A stretch of DNA of 64,000 bases from Blattamonas nauphoetae (lineage: Eukaryota > Preaxostyla > Oxymonadida), in contig JARBJD010000166.1 in assembly GCA_033064195.1 (NCBI GenBank), forward strand, positions 1-64,000, in the 5' to 3' direction. This document shows, piece by piece, positions 22,450 through 32,889 of the stretch. Every line of letters begins with the position of its first letter. The stretch's first letter is position 1. Both the position numbers and the translations under genes were made by a program. The notes below the pieces were generated by a model, which saw nothing but the letters and a program-made list of their open reading frames with translations, searched no databases and was not told the origin of the DNA.

Positions 22450-22959
22450 CGCATGGTACATCGTTTCGAAACAGAATGGGTTGTTTCGAAACTATTCGAG
22501 TTAAGGGTTTGATCAAATCAACAAAAAGTTCACACCTGATTTGTGTCATTCGATCTGTCCTCCCTCCCCATTCATCTATATATCATCCGTCATACCAGGA
22601 AACATCCATACATGCCAAAACTGCCTAGACCACGAAATCCAGAGGAGGCACTGAACCGCTCAGAAAACATTGCCCGAAACCAGTAGATCATTCGCCAACA
22701 ATTCGAGAACGACAGACGCAAACAGGTCCAAACAATACTGCAATATCTAAAGACCACCGCCCAAAATCCAAACAAGATTGCCTTCGACAGACTGGATTCA
22801 CTGAAGAAGGATTCGATTCTCTCGTAGCCATTGTTGATCATTTCCCCTGCCCAAGAGTCGGACGACCAACTATCATCAAAATACCGCCGACCAAACCTTC
22901 CTTGTTCTCTCCTTCTTACAGATATCATTATTTCATGTTGTTTACATGAGTGTGATGCA

Positions 22960-23427
22960 TTTAGTAAAAGGAGAAAGTACGGTTTAACGTGTGTTATGGC
23001 AGCAATCTCAGCTTGAGAGGAATCTGTAACAAATACTTTCGTTTTTCCAGTCCATTTGTTCTAGAGAGAAGCTGACGGAGGATCCATTCGTAGTCGTCGG
23101 TAGTTTCGTTCAAAATAAAGACAAAACATAGGAGAAGATTTTTCCGATGGAATGTTTTCCTCCAATCTACACCAGATGATACCCGACTCGGTTCGTGGAA
23201 TATGTTGCATCCATTAATAAATCGGTTGAAAATTGTCTGTACAGCCGAATAGATGCCTCTGAAAAGATCATAAATGCCGAAACAGTTCCATCATTATCCA
23301 TTCGACTATCGACCATAAATCCTTTTCGAGTCACAAAATCATGTATATTTTCGTATGAATCATCACCATCTTGAGCGAGTCGATGAGCTGAACGAAGATG
23401 ATATATGTCCCTTAGTTTTGCTTCCAA
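22960..23427 (-). mobile_element. MULE transposase fragment
   Basis: The frame from 23427 to 23167 ends in LLMDATYSTNRVGYHLV, the hallmark start of the catalytic core of Mutator-like transposases (first Asp in DATY.TN). Further minus-strand sequence to ~22960 continues the match weakly in shifted frames (GEDFSYVF and LEQMDWKN-like pieces). Only the N-terminal edge of the domain is readable, and the rest is decayed. It lies between the two halves of the Harbinger-like relic and is opposite in orientation, consistent with insertion into it. Confidence 0.6.
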
Positions 23428-23622
23428 GTTTAGGTCCTTCTTTAGTGTTTAGAATACTTGACCAGTGGTAACCCCAATTTCTAAGGATTTGAAGATGAAT
23501 TATGGTTTGATCTTCGAATGATGCCAGAATGACGATGCCCGTTTCAAAAAATGATGAGTTTTGAAAAGAGGAAGTGTCTGTTATCAATGATAAAAATACA
23601 TTATAAAAAATAGTTGAAAAAG

Positions 23623-23695
23623 GACCGACGACCAACCTCGAACCTGGGTCCGAGGAAAATAAGTCTACTACTCTACCTCCCTGAACTACAGTAGA
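23623..23695 (-). tRNA. tRNA-like sequence, second copy, likely pseudogene
   Basis: The minus strand has an A-box-like tagttcagggagg and a B-box-like ggttcgagg at tRNA spacing, followed by a T-run. The acceptor stem does not pair. The run ctcggacccagg plus ttcga matches the 4208-4280 sequence. Confidence 0.3.
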
Positions 23696-24241
23696 TCAAA
23701 ATTGCACTGCCCTTCAATCACATTGTCCTTTGGATTCTTCCCCTCTGGTCGGATTTTTCCCTCCCACTGAGTTTTTCCCTCCGACCGAGTTCTTCCCCTT
23801 GTTTTTAACTGCACAGTTGTCCGTATCTCGATTCCTCGTGCTCAGACTCGACCTGTGGACACACATTATTCGGGCAAACATAAATTCCACTGCTGCAAAT
23901 GGAATTGTGGGGTGAACGTTGTGACGGGCCAATGTGCCATAATTTCCCTTCCTGCTGAAGGAGCAGCCCACGATTGGACGGTATACACGATCCACAGGCC
24001 AGAAATATCTCGAGTCCTGGCTGGAGAACGTTCTATGGCTGACTCTGTATATGTGGCAGGACGTGCTTTCCATAATGCCATCATACCAGATGCTCAGGAC
24101 GATGGTCACCATACGACAAAGCGAGTGATTGTTGAGCGAATTTCATCGGCGCCTTACACACCTTTTCAGGATTTTGCAGGGCATTTGGAAACTCCCCCTC
24201 CTCAAAGCTGTTTTCTGTATTCCATCTTTGCGTTCTCTTAA

Positions 24242-24738
24242 CCAATCATCACATTTCTCTGCATCCTCTCACAATACAGGATGAAAGAGTCGAAATAGAA
24301 TAATTCCAAGCTGAAATCGCTCTTGACCTTCAGAGATGTGGACCTGTTCTAGAAAACCCAGAATAACTTGACAATTCAGCCTCTTTTGTTGTGATTTACC
24401 TTTCTCTTATCTTCTCTACTTTCTTCAACTTCATAATCTCTTTGAATAATTGACTTTTGAAACAAATCACTGTATTTCAAAATGATGAGATGAATTTCAA
24501 AATGCAATCCATTTCGAAATGATCGAACCATTTCGCAAATCGTCAATAGTTGCAGTCACCAAAGTGGGAAACCAAAATGGTTCGATCAGCGAGTTTTGAG
24601 AAACAAGTGACGTTGAGTCGGGAAATCTCGTCGACAGCGAATACAAACGTAGGCGAGAGAAAAGGAAGACAAAAAATTGAAAAAGTGGGCTTGTCTTTGA
24701 AAGTTTTAAGAAGAGTAAAAATGAAGCGAAATTCACAG
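24242..24738. other. AT-rich spacer with a small hairpin
   Basis: A 14-bp inverted pair, tgatcgaaccattt at 24520-24533 and aaatggttcgatca at 24575-24588, is the only structure I see upstream of the tRNA gene. Confidence 0.6.
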
Positions 24739-24811
24739 GGGGCTGTAGATCAATTGGTAGATCGTTCGCTTAGCATGCGAGAGGCACTGGGATCGAAGCC
24801 CGGCAGCTCCA
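24739..24811 (+). tRNA. tRNA-Ala (anticodon AGC)
   Basis: A full cloverleaf can be drawn. The acceptor arm pairs ggggctg with cagctcc (one G-T), and discriminator A is at 24811. The D arm is gatc/gatc, the anticodon arm ttcgc/gcgag with AGC at 24772-24774, and the T arm ctggg/cccgg. There is no intron. A run of five T starts two bases downstream. Base at 24743 onwards fits eukaryotic tRNA-Ala. Confidence 0.95.
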
Positions 24812-24812
24812 C

Positions 24813-24827
24813 TTTTTCCTTTTTTTG
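24813..24827 (+). terminator. Pol III terminator of tRNA-Ala
   Basis: Two T-runs (five then seven T) separated by cc directly follow the tRNA 3' end. Confidence 0.8.
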
Positions 24828-25102
24828 TTCATCTTTTGTCGCAAATCTCTCCCACCACCCGTCTCTCTCCTTGCCTCACTTCTCCTTTCTTCGTATATTC
24901 TCTTTTTCTCTATTCACAGACATTCCACCATCAGCATTTCTCATCACAATCAAACCAATGTAATCCGAGTAATCGAAATGAAAATAAACCAATAAAGGTC
25001 ATATCTACGCCTTCTTTTGAGCTGCAAGCGATGCCTCTCGCTTTTTCTTCATTTTTTCGGCAAGAGAATCTCCTTGATCCTGGCACAATCAAAACAAAAG
25101 CG

Positions 25103-26030
25103 TCACACCAGTACTTCTTGCTCTTGTTGCTTCCGAATCTCCTCTAATTGTGACGAGACAGATGCTTCCAACTCACTAAGTTTTTTATTTCGTTCGCTCA
25201 CCATTTCTATTGATGCTGGTGTCAACGTATGTTTTTGACCTGCATTTTTTGGAATTGGTGTCCCCGTCACACTAAACGTTGACTGATTCAAAGAAGATCC
25301 TTGAGAATAAACTGGAGTGGCTGCTGATCCTGCAATTGGAGGAGGAGGAAACGAAACATTCACAGTCATCGATTTTTCGCCTGATGAAATCGTTGCTGAG
25401 CTCACTGTTCCGCTAGGTGTTGAATATGGCGGCGGTGGAAGTTGAGTTAATGTTCCCGTTTTTCCAACGGGATGATGAGGCGACGATGCAATGCGCTTTT
25501 CGATTTCTTTGCTGAGAGAGAGTGCAAGCTTAATTTCTGCAAGTGCTGCTTCGTTCTCTGCATAAACAAGCTGCTGTGGTTTCGCTGATGAATCAGCTCG
25601 CATTGCAATGAAGTTATTCTTCAGATAATGATAGTTCATGAGCAGAGCGAAAATGTCAAATTTCTCTGCTGAAAGGAATTCAGATGCCATTCGCGTGTCC
25701 GAGATTCCTTCCTCACTCTGAAGAATGAAGTTCCAAGCTGGTGTGATTTGGGATTTTGGCAGGCCGAGATTTGTGAACAGTTCAGTAATTTTCGAATCGT
25801 ACAGCGCAACATAACGATTGAAACTTGCGGTTTTCTTCTCCATCGACGAAGTTTCTGCAAAAAACTCTTTTGCTTCCGCTTTGATAAATTGTGAAATGAT
25901 GTCCCTGAAGTCCTTGCTCTGTGTGTATTCGATAACAGCATCTACGACGGAAGAAGAACAGACAGGAGTAGGATATGATTAAATAAGCAAATAAACCCAG
26001 GACCCAACTTATATCTTCACTTTGTTGCAT
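25103..26030 (-). CDS. CFAP36/BART-domain protein
   Basis: Exons 26009-26030 and 25103-25941 join over a 67-nt intron to give 286 residues. The N-terminal half follows the ARL2-binding BART pattern of CFAP36 (CCDC104). A stretch beginning VIEYTQSKDF is followed by helices and then EKFDIFALLMNYHYLKNNF, the family's conserved F-x-x-F-x-x-L-M block, at about residues 110-130. The second half is Pro/Ser/Thr-rich and ends in a coiled coil with Gln/Glu. CFAP36 partners the small GTPase ARL3 at the cilium base. The start is the first ATG, and it is needed to keep the BART helices whole. The match is by pattern, so another BART protein is possible. Confidence 0.65.
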
Positions 26031-26106
26031 TTGTGAAAAGAGAGATGATGAAAAAAAGTGTAATGGGGGCGCGAGAGGCTTAAGGGGCGTTTTATCTGTT
26101 TGATCG

Positions 26107-27051
26107 ATGGACAAGCAAGTCCCAACTGAAGTTCAACCTAAGGTTCCTGATACCACATATGTGGAAGCTGTGAAAAAGAAGCTCCGCAACCTCCGCAAAA
26201 AACTCGATAAGATTGAATCTTTTGAGAAACTTGCTCAGAAACAAACACTCAACAAAGACCAGCAAACTACTCTCGAAACCAAACCACATGTCCAAAAGCA
26301 GATTGAGGAGTGGACTCAGCTGGAGACTCAATTCATTAAATGCCAAGAAGACGAGAGAAAACACCTCAACGAACTCAAAGAACAATACGTCCAAAATATC
26401 CGTCTCCTCGTCGGAACCCTCCTTGTTTCAAAGCAACTCCATAGTTCTGAAGCCGAGCAACTGAAATCCAAAATTTGCGGAAAGGTACCATCACTTTCTA
26501 AAGAACAACTCACCACACTTGCTGACATCGACTCACAGATCACACCACTTCCTGTTGATGCCGAATTCGCAGAGACACTGAAACTTGCCTCCAAATTCAG
26601 CCGGAACCTTTTGGAAGGATCAGCTACTCAAAGTCCATTCCATAATCTCACCTACGCTCAACTCAAGCAGCAATGCGAACAGGTCGTTGACGTTCAGGTC
26701 AAAACCGGAAAGAACAAACGCCCACAAGCCAACAAAGTCACCAAAGCCGAAGATCCTCAACCTGCTCCAGCTCATGTTGAGTCATCGAAGGTGGAGACTT
26801 CCGAGCCATCGAACCAATGGCAACCTGCTACAGGCCACAAAAACGATCAACGTCGCCCCCGTGAAAACAGAGAACCTCGCGAAGCTGCCGGAGATGGGTT
26901 CCAACAGGTTGGTCAGAGACAACAGAGAGGTCGTCAAGAAGGAAACAGGCAAAAGCCAGACAACCGCGGACAACCACGCAAAGAAAACAGACCTGCCCCA
27001 CAGGCAACATCCGATCAGTTCTCGTGGAAGGGAAGCGCTGGCGGACAATAA
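26107..27051 (+). CDS. Caprin-like RNA-binding protein
   Basis: A single exon of 314 residues. Residues ~18-90 match the dimerising HR1 start of Caprin (VKKKLRNLRKKLDKIESF, then LNKDQ), and helices follow to ~190. The C-terminal third is low-complexity and rich in Gln, Arg, Gly and Asn, with short RG-type patches (RPRENREPRE, RQQRGRQEG). Caprin family members bind mRNA and help build stress granules. The start is the first ATG after the divergent CFAP36 gene, 76 bp away, so the two share a short promoter region. The C-terminal caprin-1 motif of animals is not seen. Family call from the N-terminal block is fairly confident. Confidence 0.7.
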   Translation: MDKQVPTEVQPKVPDTTYVEAVKKKLRNLRKKLDKIESFEKLAQKQTLNKDQQTTLETKPHVQKQIEEWTQLETQFIKCQEDERKHLNELKEQYVQNIRLLVGTLLVSKQLHSSEAEQLKSKICGKVPSLSKEQLTTLADIDSQITPLPVDAEFAETLKLASKFSRNLLEGSATQSPFHNLTYAQLKQQCEQVVDVQVKTGKNKRPQANKVTKAEDPQPAPAHVESSKVETSEPSNQWQPATGHKNDQRRPRENREPREAAGDGFQQVGQRQQRGRQEGNRQKPDNRGQPRKENRPAPQATSDQFSWKGSAGGQ

Positions 27052-27258
27052 ACATTCTGGAACACATTGCATCTCACTTTTTTGAATTAACTCCATCTAA
27101 ACGATCTCCATCATTTTTCGATCGACCATTTCAGTGAAATCAATCGATTCATCTTTTTTGAGACATCTTGTATCCATTGATGTGGAATGACATCATATTT
27201 TCTGATGTGCTTCTTCAATTTCCTTGTGGTTGGATCTTCGTCGGTCGTCAGAAAGACC

Positions 27259-28192
27259 ATGCTCTCGGGTGAATTGAAACAATTTCAACGTACAGATACA
27301 TATATTACCAAAATTATTTATAAAATTTCGTTTGTACATCTCTACACGTACGACGAATCAAAAGACACTTGGGTCTGTTTTTCGAATATTCTGACCTTCC
27401 ACAGACTGATATGAAGTGTGAAGGGCCTATGTTCATCTATGAACGAAAACACACACCAAAATATGGATTTCGAATCTTGAATCAAAGACAGGTGGAGAAT
27501 CGTTCATTCTGTATCTTTCTTGTCAATTTGACCCAGTTCTTCTCATTCTAGATCTCTTTCCAGAAACATCAATTGAGACACCTTCCAATTCTTATCTGTA
27601 TTTTTATGGTAAAGATGAGGTTATTCACGGATTGTGGTTTTTTGATGAGAAAGAACAAACCACGACTATGAGTCTGTTCACAGCGCTCATCAACAATTTG
27701 AAAATGCCTGAAACAGATCGAATCTCCCCATCTCTGCTCCTTTCTGAGAATCATCTTCTTCAACCTCCTGACGAGGAAGTTAATCACAATCCTGGACAGA
27801 ACTTTCCTACAAACCAACCGTTATCGAGTCGGCCACCAGAACCAAAACCCAAAAATATTATTTCTTTGTTCCAAAAGTTTACTGACTCACGTTCTTTTCC
27901 CACACAACCTAAAACTTCTTCTCCAATCCATCCAAACCAAACATCCACCAACACTCTTGGAAAAGGAAGAAAATCCTCTTCCACCATAAGTATCACCAAC
28001 CTTGATGAACCGGAAATGTCTAGGTCGACTGAATTTCGAAATAGATCAACTCGATCTCTCACAAAATCCCGCGATTCAGGATTCGACGAGTTTAATCTAC
28101 CAATCCCGGAAAAAAGTGCATGCAAATTACTTCAACAAACATATAAGGCTTTTCGAAAGGAGATAAAGCGTATTCATCGGCATCACCCTTGA
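27259..28192 (+). CDS. DCP1: mRNA-decapping protein Dcp1
   Basis: Exons 27259-27372, 27405-27510 and 27552-28192, with introns of 32 and 41 nt, give 286 residues. The N-terminal EVH1 domain is complete: LKQFQRTDTYITKI at the start, a tryptophan at the first exon junction (DTW), GPMFIYERKHTPKYGF, and GLWFFDEKEQ at the end of the domain (~residue 115-125). Dcp1 activates the Dcp2 decapping enzyme in cytoplasmic mRNA decay. The remaining ~150 residues are Ser/Pro-rich and disordered, with a basic tail. I chose the ATG at 27259 because it matches the usual Dcp1 N-terminus; an in-frame upstream ATG at 27187 would add an unrelated hydrophobic stretch. Confidence 0.88.
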
Positions 28193-28348
28193 ATATCATG
28201 TTTTTGTCTTCGTTTTCTTTTTTCTCTTCATTTTAAGGATGTTTCCAGCAAAAAAACACTAAAAAACTGAAAGAAAACGCTTCAAACAAAGAGGAAAAGA
28301 AAGATAATCTTGTGAATGAAGAAGACACTACTTAAAAGAAGATTGTGT

Positions 28349-31300
28349 TCATTCCAGAGAAACTGGTTCTGAAAATCCAAAAACAGCGACCTGTGAATAC
28401 TCTGTCACAATGTCCTCCTGCTCTGTCGAATGGAGAGTGTACTCTGACTCGAGTACAGGCATCTTTGATCTTCGTTCCTTCCGCTCGTTGATGACCTGTC
28501 CAAGAATTCGGTCCTTCCTTCGCTCCTTTCTTGGACTGATCGTCTTCTCGGGAGAAGTTGTGAGTTGGTTATTGTGCGTAACATTGTCTTCGTCCTGTGA
28601 AGATGGGATTGTGTCGATATCACTCCGGAGATTCACAGCTGATGTCGATTCTTTGGCCTTCTGAGTTTTCTTCGTTCGAGTGGCGATCTGAACAGGTGGC
28701 TTCACCAACTTGATTGGAGTCGGCTGGACTTGAGGGGGCATCGCAGGGTCCTCCAGGATGGTGGACAGAGGGATGAGATTGGACAGTTCCATGGTGCAGA
28801 AGTTCCCGAGGAACGAACCATCCAACCTGTACAATCCGAATGCTGAATAAGACGCGATGCACAATGTGATGTCAAAGTCGATATGTCCTTTCAGGACAGT
28901 CTCAACATACGGGGCGATGGAGAGAAGAGTGTCAACGTGGTCGTACGTTGAGCTTGCTTGTCGGACGAGTGATGTGGCTGTGATGTGGCTCGGCTTGCGG
29001 ACAATGGGTGGCCGTTTCGTGTTGAGCATCGAACGAGGCGGCAAAACGTGGAAAGTGTTGACGATTTCCATTGATGCTCGCCAGTTGAACAAACAGATGT
29101 CAGCTGCGTGGAAGACGAGGGGGGAGGGAATCCCGGTGTGGATGAATTGATATGCCGCTTGTGTCAATCCGCCGAGTGAGTAGATCTGCATAATGCCGTC
29201 TGTTCCTGTGAATCCGAGAACGGTCCCATCCGGATCCATGCGGAACAGGCCAGATTGGTAATTTGTGTCAATCTGAAGGATCTGGCGCTCAAGACTGAGT
29301 GACCAGAGGGTGATGAATCGATCGGATGAGAAGGTGATCAAGAAAGAAGGGTCTGTCGGATGGAAAGCGAGTTGAGACATGATCGGGATAGACCGCTTCT
29401 CTCCGGCCAAATTGGCCATTTCTTCTTTCGAGTTCTGAAGAACCGACTGTTCGATTCCCGTGTCAGAATTCCAGATCACCAATGACCCGTCTTCCGAAGA
29501 GAGAGCAAGGACATTTGGCGGAGCAAAGGCGGAGGAGATGAACGATGAGACGTGGTAGTGATGAAGTCGCTTGGAGATGTTCTTGTCGTCCAATACTTGA
29601 GAGATCGTCCGGATTGGATCATTAATAAAGCGAAGAGTGAGATGGTTTCCTGTCGCGATGAAGGCGCGCGGAGCTGTGGGACTCGTTGCGCTCAAAATCT
29701 GGCCGATGTGGATGGGAGGGACCTTCTGCGGCGATCCACGGTTGTTGGGAGATTGGAAGGGAGGGTTGAGAGTGTATACGTTGAGGAGCTCCGTTGTGTG
29801 ATAGTTGAAAAGGTAGATCGTGCTGTTGTCACATCCAACACACAACCGGCGTCCGATCACGTCCAGACTGGCTGCTGACACGGTCGGACAGGAGAGAACA
29901 AAAGACGCAGTGATCTGGGCTGTCAGAGCACACCAAACGCAGACTCTGTTATCGGCATCAATAGAAATCAGTTCCCAAAATTCGGTGTTGAAGAAGACGA
30001 AAACGACGGGAGAGGTGTGGAAGACATAATGAACAGATTCTTGGCGGATGGAAGCTTTCATCCCAACCAATCGTTTGCTTCCGACCAACACATGGTTGTT
30101 GACGTTGTCGAAACTCATGCAGTTAAAAGAGCCGAGAGTGATAGGATCAACCGCGCGGATGGAGCCGATTGGGAAGAGGGTGTCTGTGTGCCACAGGCGG
30201 ATGTAGTTGTCCTGGGCGAGTGAAAGGACAGCCTTGGCTTCACTGTCGATCACAATCGAGACGATGGGAGCACTGTGCCCGACTGCAGTGTGGACGTGGT
30301 CCTTCGTGAAGAGGTTGTACCCGCACAAGCAGTGGTCCATCCCTCCCGACACGAGAAGGTTGAGCTTCACAGAAAAGTCGAAAGACGTCACTCCGCGCTT
30401 GTGGGGTGTCAGAGTGGCGATGTTGGTGAGCGAGTGAATGTCGGTCATGCAGACAGTGGTGTCCAGAGACGACGTGATCAAGCAGTTCATGACTTGCGCA
30501 TAGCGGAGTTCTGTGATCTGGTCCTGATGGATCTGAGCAGACCACACAGCGTCGTACTGTCGGAAGGTGTAATCGCGGTCTTCGTGTTTGATTGTTGTTT
30601 GGAGGGACGATTGTGGAGCGAGGAAGGAACTGCTCGTTGAATCGGGTGTTGATGCGCGATTCTCGGGGAGTGTCGAGAGAATGTGATTGATGGCGTCGGA
30701 TTTTGGCTTCGGGGAAGAATGCGAGAGACCGAGGAGGCGTTGGTGTTCCCTTCGACCTTTCTCTGTGCTCAGATCAAGTACAGACCGCATGATCTGATCA
30801 TTCACACCGATGACTCGGATGTCCCCCCTCTCCCCTCCGATCACAAGCAGCTCTTTCTCAGCTTGGGACATGTTGCGTCCGATGGTGAGGAGCTTCAGTC
30901 CGATAATCCCGAGTCCAGTGAGCTGTCCACACGACTCGAGTGAACTGAGGTCGTAGAATGTGACGTGCTTGCTGTTGTCGAGCACACACAAGAAGTTGGA
31001 ATCGACCATCGGAACAATGTCTCGAATATGGTTCTGACTCATCGGCATGCTGCTGATTGCTTTGAGAGTGAAGTGCTCCAGCGGCTTCGGCTTCTCAAAT
31101 GCTCCGATCTGTTGAAGGCGTGGAATGAGTTTCTTCTCCAGCTGAGGGAGGAGTGTCTGGATTTGTTGATTGGAGATTTGACTTGCTTGTGACTTCTTTG
31201 AAGGGGAGGGACTTCGAAATGTATGATCAGTGGCTGTTGTGACCGTCGATTGGGGCTGAGACAAGATCGTCGGTGAAAGGAGTGACGTGCGTGACGTTGG

Positions 31301-32733
31301 AATGAACTGAGTCGTTTCTCGAGGCTTCTCGTGAGGTGTTCGGATTGGATCGAACCGAGTGGGCTGAGTGTGAGTGGTTTGGAGGGTTGACATGTGCTCT
31401 CGTTTTGTTCGGCTTTGCAGGCCGTCGCGATCAGTGAAGCTCCCAAATTTGAGTTCTTGTTCCTTTGTGGTGGGAGACCGTGAAGTGAGCGGGCTATCGA
31501 GGGAGAGAGGAGCCAGGCGAGACTGTGCAGTGACTCCCGATCGGTCGGTATTGGGCGGTGGATGGTCGAGGAAGATCGTGGCATTGGGGTTTCTGAACGG
31601 GGAGACGGTGTAGCGGACGGGAGTGTCGATGGAAGAGTGTGAGCGTGGTTTGAGGTTTGATTTGTTGAGGAGCTGGGTCGTTGTGCGGGTGGGCGAGGGC
31701 GACTTCTTCTCGGGGGACCGATTGGGGAACATGGTCACTTGTTCAATCGATCTTTGCCGCCCTTTTGGATAGAATCGCTCCTTTTTGTTGGATTTCATCG
31801 TTTCGGAGACTCTCTGGCCCAATCGTTTCAATTCAGATGCTCTAGCAAGGTCAGCCTGTTGTTTCTCAATGGTATAGTTGGAAGTGATCTCGAAAACAGG
31901 TTCAGTTTGCTCTGGTGTCCGACTTATCGGAGGCGGTACATAGTGTTTGGAGTATTTCAGTCCATAGAGATCTATTTCTTCGTTTTCCATTGGATCGCTT
32001 GGATCTGGTGGAATAATGTTTCGATATTTCACAATCTGTGTGTTATGATCAAACTCTGACTCAATTTCACAGGAACAATCATCAAGCCACATTTTCACGA
32101 TGCCATCATCACTTCAGAAAAAACGAAGAGATGAAGAAGAAAGGTGAAAACCTGAATGTTGCGATAGCCATTTTTTGTGGAATTTTGACAATTCTTGTAA
32201 TGACTTCTGGAGCAAGTGGTGGACGAATTAGTTTTTCTGGCTCTTGAGAGTAACGATCGAGGAATAAATATGACTAAATGGTAAACAATATCGTGAAAAA
32301 GAGAAAAACGATTGTTGGAAGGGTTTCTGTAGTATTGTGAGGGAATTGTGCCAGGAAAAATGATGAGAAGGTTTCCCAGGATACTATAACAATGAAGTCG
32401 CAAATATATTCAAAAAAGGGACAATCACACATTTATTGAGACAATCTACATCAAGCTTTCTGAACAGAAGGCGAATTGCGGTTTCAGTGATGGCAGTTTT
32501 GGAAGGAACAGATTGGATGACTTGTACAAACTTTACAGGATGATATTAAGACGAAAGGAGTATGAACATGAATAATTTGATGAAATAAACGATACATCAT
32601 TTTCATTCAATTCTACATTCTCCGGAGAACGTGATTGGAATGAAACACGGAGTTTCTCGAGATCTTCAAGATCAAAGAGTTCATAGAGAATCAAATGTCT
32701 CTGTTCCGGTTTAACCGGAGGCACAGAGGTCAT
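28349..32733 (-). CDS. Large WD40 protein, WDR49/WDR64-like
   Basis: Five exons (32596-32733, 32431-32530, 32310-32383, 32152-32273, 28349-32111) join in frame through introns of 65, 47, 36 and 40 nt to give 1398 residues. The N-terminal part contains an EF-hand-like stretch (LLFRKLDVDC, LSWETFSSFFL) as in WDR49/WDR64, then the first WD-like strand ends in DDGIVKMWLDD. Residues ~480-1150 hold many WD repeats (DNYIRLWHTD, DNRVCVWCALT, DGSLVIWNSD, DRFITLWSL), enough for two propellers. A disordered Ser/Pro segment separates the propeller halves, and a Lys/Arg-rich tail follows. Related proteins are found in motile cilia. The exact orthology is uncertain. The intergenic gap to RPN1 is 156 bp, tail of RPN1 to head of this gene. 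Confidence 0.72.
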
Positions 32734-32889
32734 CGTTTTCGTGTGTAACTTTCAATTAAGTCTTCAACAAAATGCCCACAATTTAATTTTGCTTGTCAAG
32801 AAAGTGATGACGAATGTCTTATGTTCATGAAGAAAATAAAAATGAGGTGAGTTTATCATAATAAATCGAAGATGATGACGTAAATCCAA

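Larger units (their letters stand above)
22612..24241 (+). mobile_element. Harbinger-like (DDE_Tnp_4 type) transposase relic, interrupted
   Basis: The N-terminal part (22612-22951) reads in two frames and includes FTEEGFDSLVAIVDHFPCPR and PPTKPSLFSPSYRYHYFMLF, typical of the region before the catalytic domain in PIF/Harbinger and ISL2EU-like transposases. The catalytic part resumes at 23855-24241 with HYSGKHKFHCCK, GQCAIISLPAEGAAHDWT and TPFQDFAG. At least one frame change and internal stops break the first part. About 900 bp of unrelated sequence, including a MULE fragment, separates the halves, so a later insertion has split the gene. It is inactive. Confidence 0.7.
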
